From Candidatus Roizmanbacteria bacterium (GTDB taxonomy: Bacteria; Patescibacteriota; Microgenomatia; GCA-001788215; 2-01-FULL-40-14), in the NCBI GenBank assembly GCA_016203755.1, contig JACQMD010000016.1:1-7698 (forward strand): a stretch of 7,698 nt of DNA, given 5' to 3'. Shown here one piece after another: positions 6,577 through 7,698 of the stretch. The notes beneath the pieces are model-generated. The model had not been told where the DNA came from. It searched no databases and saw only the letters and a program-made list of their open reading frames with translations. Numbering within the stretch: the first letter of the stretch is position 1; every line of letters starts with the position of its first letter. Made by a program: the position numbers and the translations under genes.

Positions 6577-7221
6577 ATGAAAAAACGAATAAGATTATTG
6601 ATTATACTAACAATTTGGGTATCTGGATTGTTTATTTTCCAACAACAAACACTGTTAGCGCAAGAGAAACAGATGCTTGCGGTGACGGTGTATTACACCC
6701 GCGAAGATTTGGATATACTATTTGAACAAAGTACACAGGTACTTGATTATCTTGACGGAGATGATCTGGATCAGGCCGTTGCGCTTTCTCTTGTTACAGA
6801 ACCCCAGCGCAAAGCAATCTTTGATGCGGGTCTTAACCCAAACATCCTTGATCCCGACGTTAACCTGTCACGGTACGTCTATCTTTTCTCCAATAAACCC
6901 AATGACTCCGAACAACTTGCCTATCTTGGTGACGTATTTCCTGTTACCCAGTATCATACGCTTGTCCGATTATCTCCCGGCACATCATTTGTCCAGGAAG
7001 GACCGGTTGCCGCGTTTCAAATCATTCCGTTATCAAAAACAGTGGTTACTCCTCCGCTTCGGACAAAACTTGCTCCTTCTCCGATAGCTTCTCCGTCTGT
7101 CACAACACCTGTTCAAAAACCTTCCTTATCTCCATCGTATCTGACCGTAGGTGCTATTGTTTTTGTAGTAATTACGGTCATACTCGTATTTTTTGTATGG
7201 TACGGGAAGAAAAAATCATGA
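6577..7221 (+). CDS. Surface protein with signal peptide and C-terminal membrane anchor, unknown function
   Basis: 214 residues and not assigned to a named family. Residues 1-29 are a signal peptide (basic MKKRIR, hydrophobic core, LLAQ cleavage region). Residues 34-157 are a small alpha/beta region. Its layout (VTVYYTREDLDILFEQ, a short DYLDGDDLDQAVALSLVT strand, then a helix ending DAGLNPNILD) resembles the N-terminal modules found ahead of secreted M14-type peptidases, an impression from pattern only. A second, similar half follows: RYVYLF, QLAYLGDVFPV, HTLVRLSPG. Residues 158-186 are a P/S/T-rich stalk, 188-209 a membrane helix, and the end is KKKS, so the domain faces outside on a stalk. 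It begins 26 bp after the protease gene with no terminator between, and overlaps the next gene by four bases. It could be a docking, inhibitory or sensing partner of the protease, or belong with the membrane protein downstream; the sequence does not decide. Confidence 0.85.
   Translation: MKKRIRLLIILTIWVSGLFIFQQQTLLAQEKQMLAVTVYYTREDLDILFEQSTQVLDYLDGDDLDQAVALSLVTEPQRKAIFDAGLNPNILDPDVNLSRYVYLFSNKPNDSEQLAYLGDVFPVTQYHTLVRLSPGTSFVQEGPVAAFQIIPLSKTVVTPPLRTKLAPSPIASPSVTTPVQKPSLSPSYLTVGAIVFVVITVILVFFVWYGKKKS
7204..7221 (+). promoter_or_regulatory. Ribosome binding site and ATGA overlap for the right-edge gene
   Basis: GGGAAGA at 7204-7210 lies seven bases before the ATG at 7218 and is the best Shine-Dalgarno-like sequence in the window. 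The TGA of the 214-residue gene (7219-7221) overlaps that ATG. Together they fix the start of the right-edge gene, which does not show as a complete ORF because it runs off the window, and indicate translational coupling. Confidence 0.5.
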
Positions 7222-7698
7222 ACACGCTTCGGAAAACACTCATCTTAAGCACTATCCTTACACTGATTATTATTCTCTCAATCAGTCTCATTTCTCACGT
7301 GTATGCGCAAAGTTTAGAAACAAACAATCCTCCACCCGCATCTACAGACCCAAAGTCAACCGCAGGCGAATGGCAGTATGATCCCTCTGTTACGGAACTG
7401 GGGAAAAATGCCGAACGTGCGCGGCAACTGGTATTCTGGGTATTTTCGCACGAGCCGGTTCACTCCGCTCCCGTTCTTGCCCAAATGTGGGGTTTTTCGC
7501 GCAATATGGCGTACGTTTTTGTTTTGTTTACTATTATATTCCTTGCACTCCACTTAGTACTCTCCCAAAAAAATATTGGCCCGGTGTTTTCGGGCATATC
7601 GCTGGGATATGACATCAATCTGAATCTTCAAAAAATTGTCTTCCGGATTGTTGCTGTTCTTATATTTATTACCTTTTCGTATATGCTGGTTCGGGGGC
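7218..7698 (+). CDS. Polytopic membrane protein, N-terminal part (runs off right edge)
   Basis: The frame from the ATG at 7218 stays open to the window end, giving 160 residues. Residues 1-30 are a signal peptide or first membrane helix (LISHVYAQ cleavage region). Residues 33-50 are Pro/Ser/Thr-rich. Residues 51-96 form an extracytoplasmic segment (DPSVTELGKNAERARQLVFWVF). Membrane helices follow at about 97-115 and 139-158, separated by a loop with IGPVFSGIS (120-128). I associate this order (VxExGKNAERxRxxxFWVF, SRN, GPVFSGI, then further helices) with large unnamed membrane proteins of Microgenomates that look like VirB6/TrbL-type secretion channel components. That link is from memory and weak; nothing here proves secretion. 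Its coupling to the 214-residue anchored protein suggests the two act together in the membrane. Confidence 0.75.
   Translation, partial: MNTLRKTLILSTILTLIIILSISLISHVYAQSLETNNPPPASTDPKSTAGEWQYDPSVTELGKNAERARQLVFWVFSHEPVHSAPVLAQMWGFSRNMAYVFVLFTIIFLALHLVLSQKNIGPVFSGISLGYDINLNLQKIVFRIVAVLIFITFSYMLVRG

Noticed and set aside
2883..7221. Alternative genetic code with TGA read as glycine
   Set aside because: TGA ends two genes exactly at the start of the next one (2883-2885, 7219-7221) and does not occur in frame inside the long genes, so TGA acts as a stop.
7356..7553. 65-residue minus-strand open frame, and the plus-strand frame at 7193-7381
   Set aside because: Both overlap the coupled membrane-protein frame starting at 7218, which has a signal peptide, membrane helices and a ribosome binding site.

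Overview
The window looks like an accessory, surface-protein locus of a Candidate Phyla Radiation bacterium (Patescibacteria, probably Microgenomates-like). This rests on style, not on a marker gene. Very large secreted or membrane-anchored proteins are stitched together by Pro/Thr/Ser-rich linkers of the PTPTPT type. The base composition is A+T-leaning. Shine-Dalgarno sequences are weak or absent, and genes are packed tightly with ATGA overlaps. TGA is used as a stop twice and is absent inside the reading frames, so the genetic code is the ordinary one, not the TGA=Gly code of Gracilibacteria.

Layout. 1-331 (minus) is the N-terminal 110 residues of a class I SAM-dependent methyltransferase that runs off the left edge. 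332-470 is a divergent intergenic region with a clear TATAAT box facing the methyltransferase. Four genes then run rightwards: (i) 471-2885, an 804-residue protein with one N-terminal membrane anchor and two extracytoplasmic regions of unknown function; (ii) 2882-6550, a 1222-residue secreted multi-enzyme protein; (iii) 6577-7221, a 214-residue protein with a signal peptide and a C-terminal membrane anchor; (iv) 7218 to the right edge, the start of a polytopic membrane protein. Genes i/ii and iii/iv overlap by four bases (ATGA), and ii/iii are 26 bp apart, so all four may be one operon.

The main item is gene ii. In one polypeptide it carries a signal peptide, a subtilase propeptide, an intact S8 subtilisin-like protease, a Cys-rich domain, a six-cysteine mini-module, an M28 zinc aminopeptidase with every expected metal ligand, and a CAP/SCP domain, all separated by P/T-rich linkers. 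A secreted endopeptidase joined to an exopeptidase suggests extracellular protein digestion, useful to an organism expected to have limited amino-acid synthesis. The adjacent membrane-anchored proteins could hold, dock or regulate it at the surface. That partnership is inferred from gene order only.

No RNA gene, CRISPR array, insertion sequence, attachment site or origin was seen, and no stretch longer than 300 bases lacks a gene.
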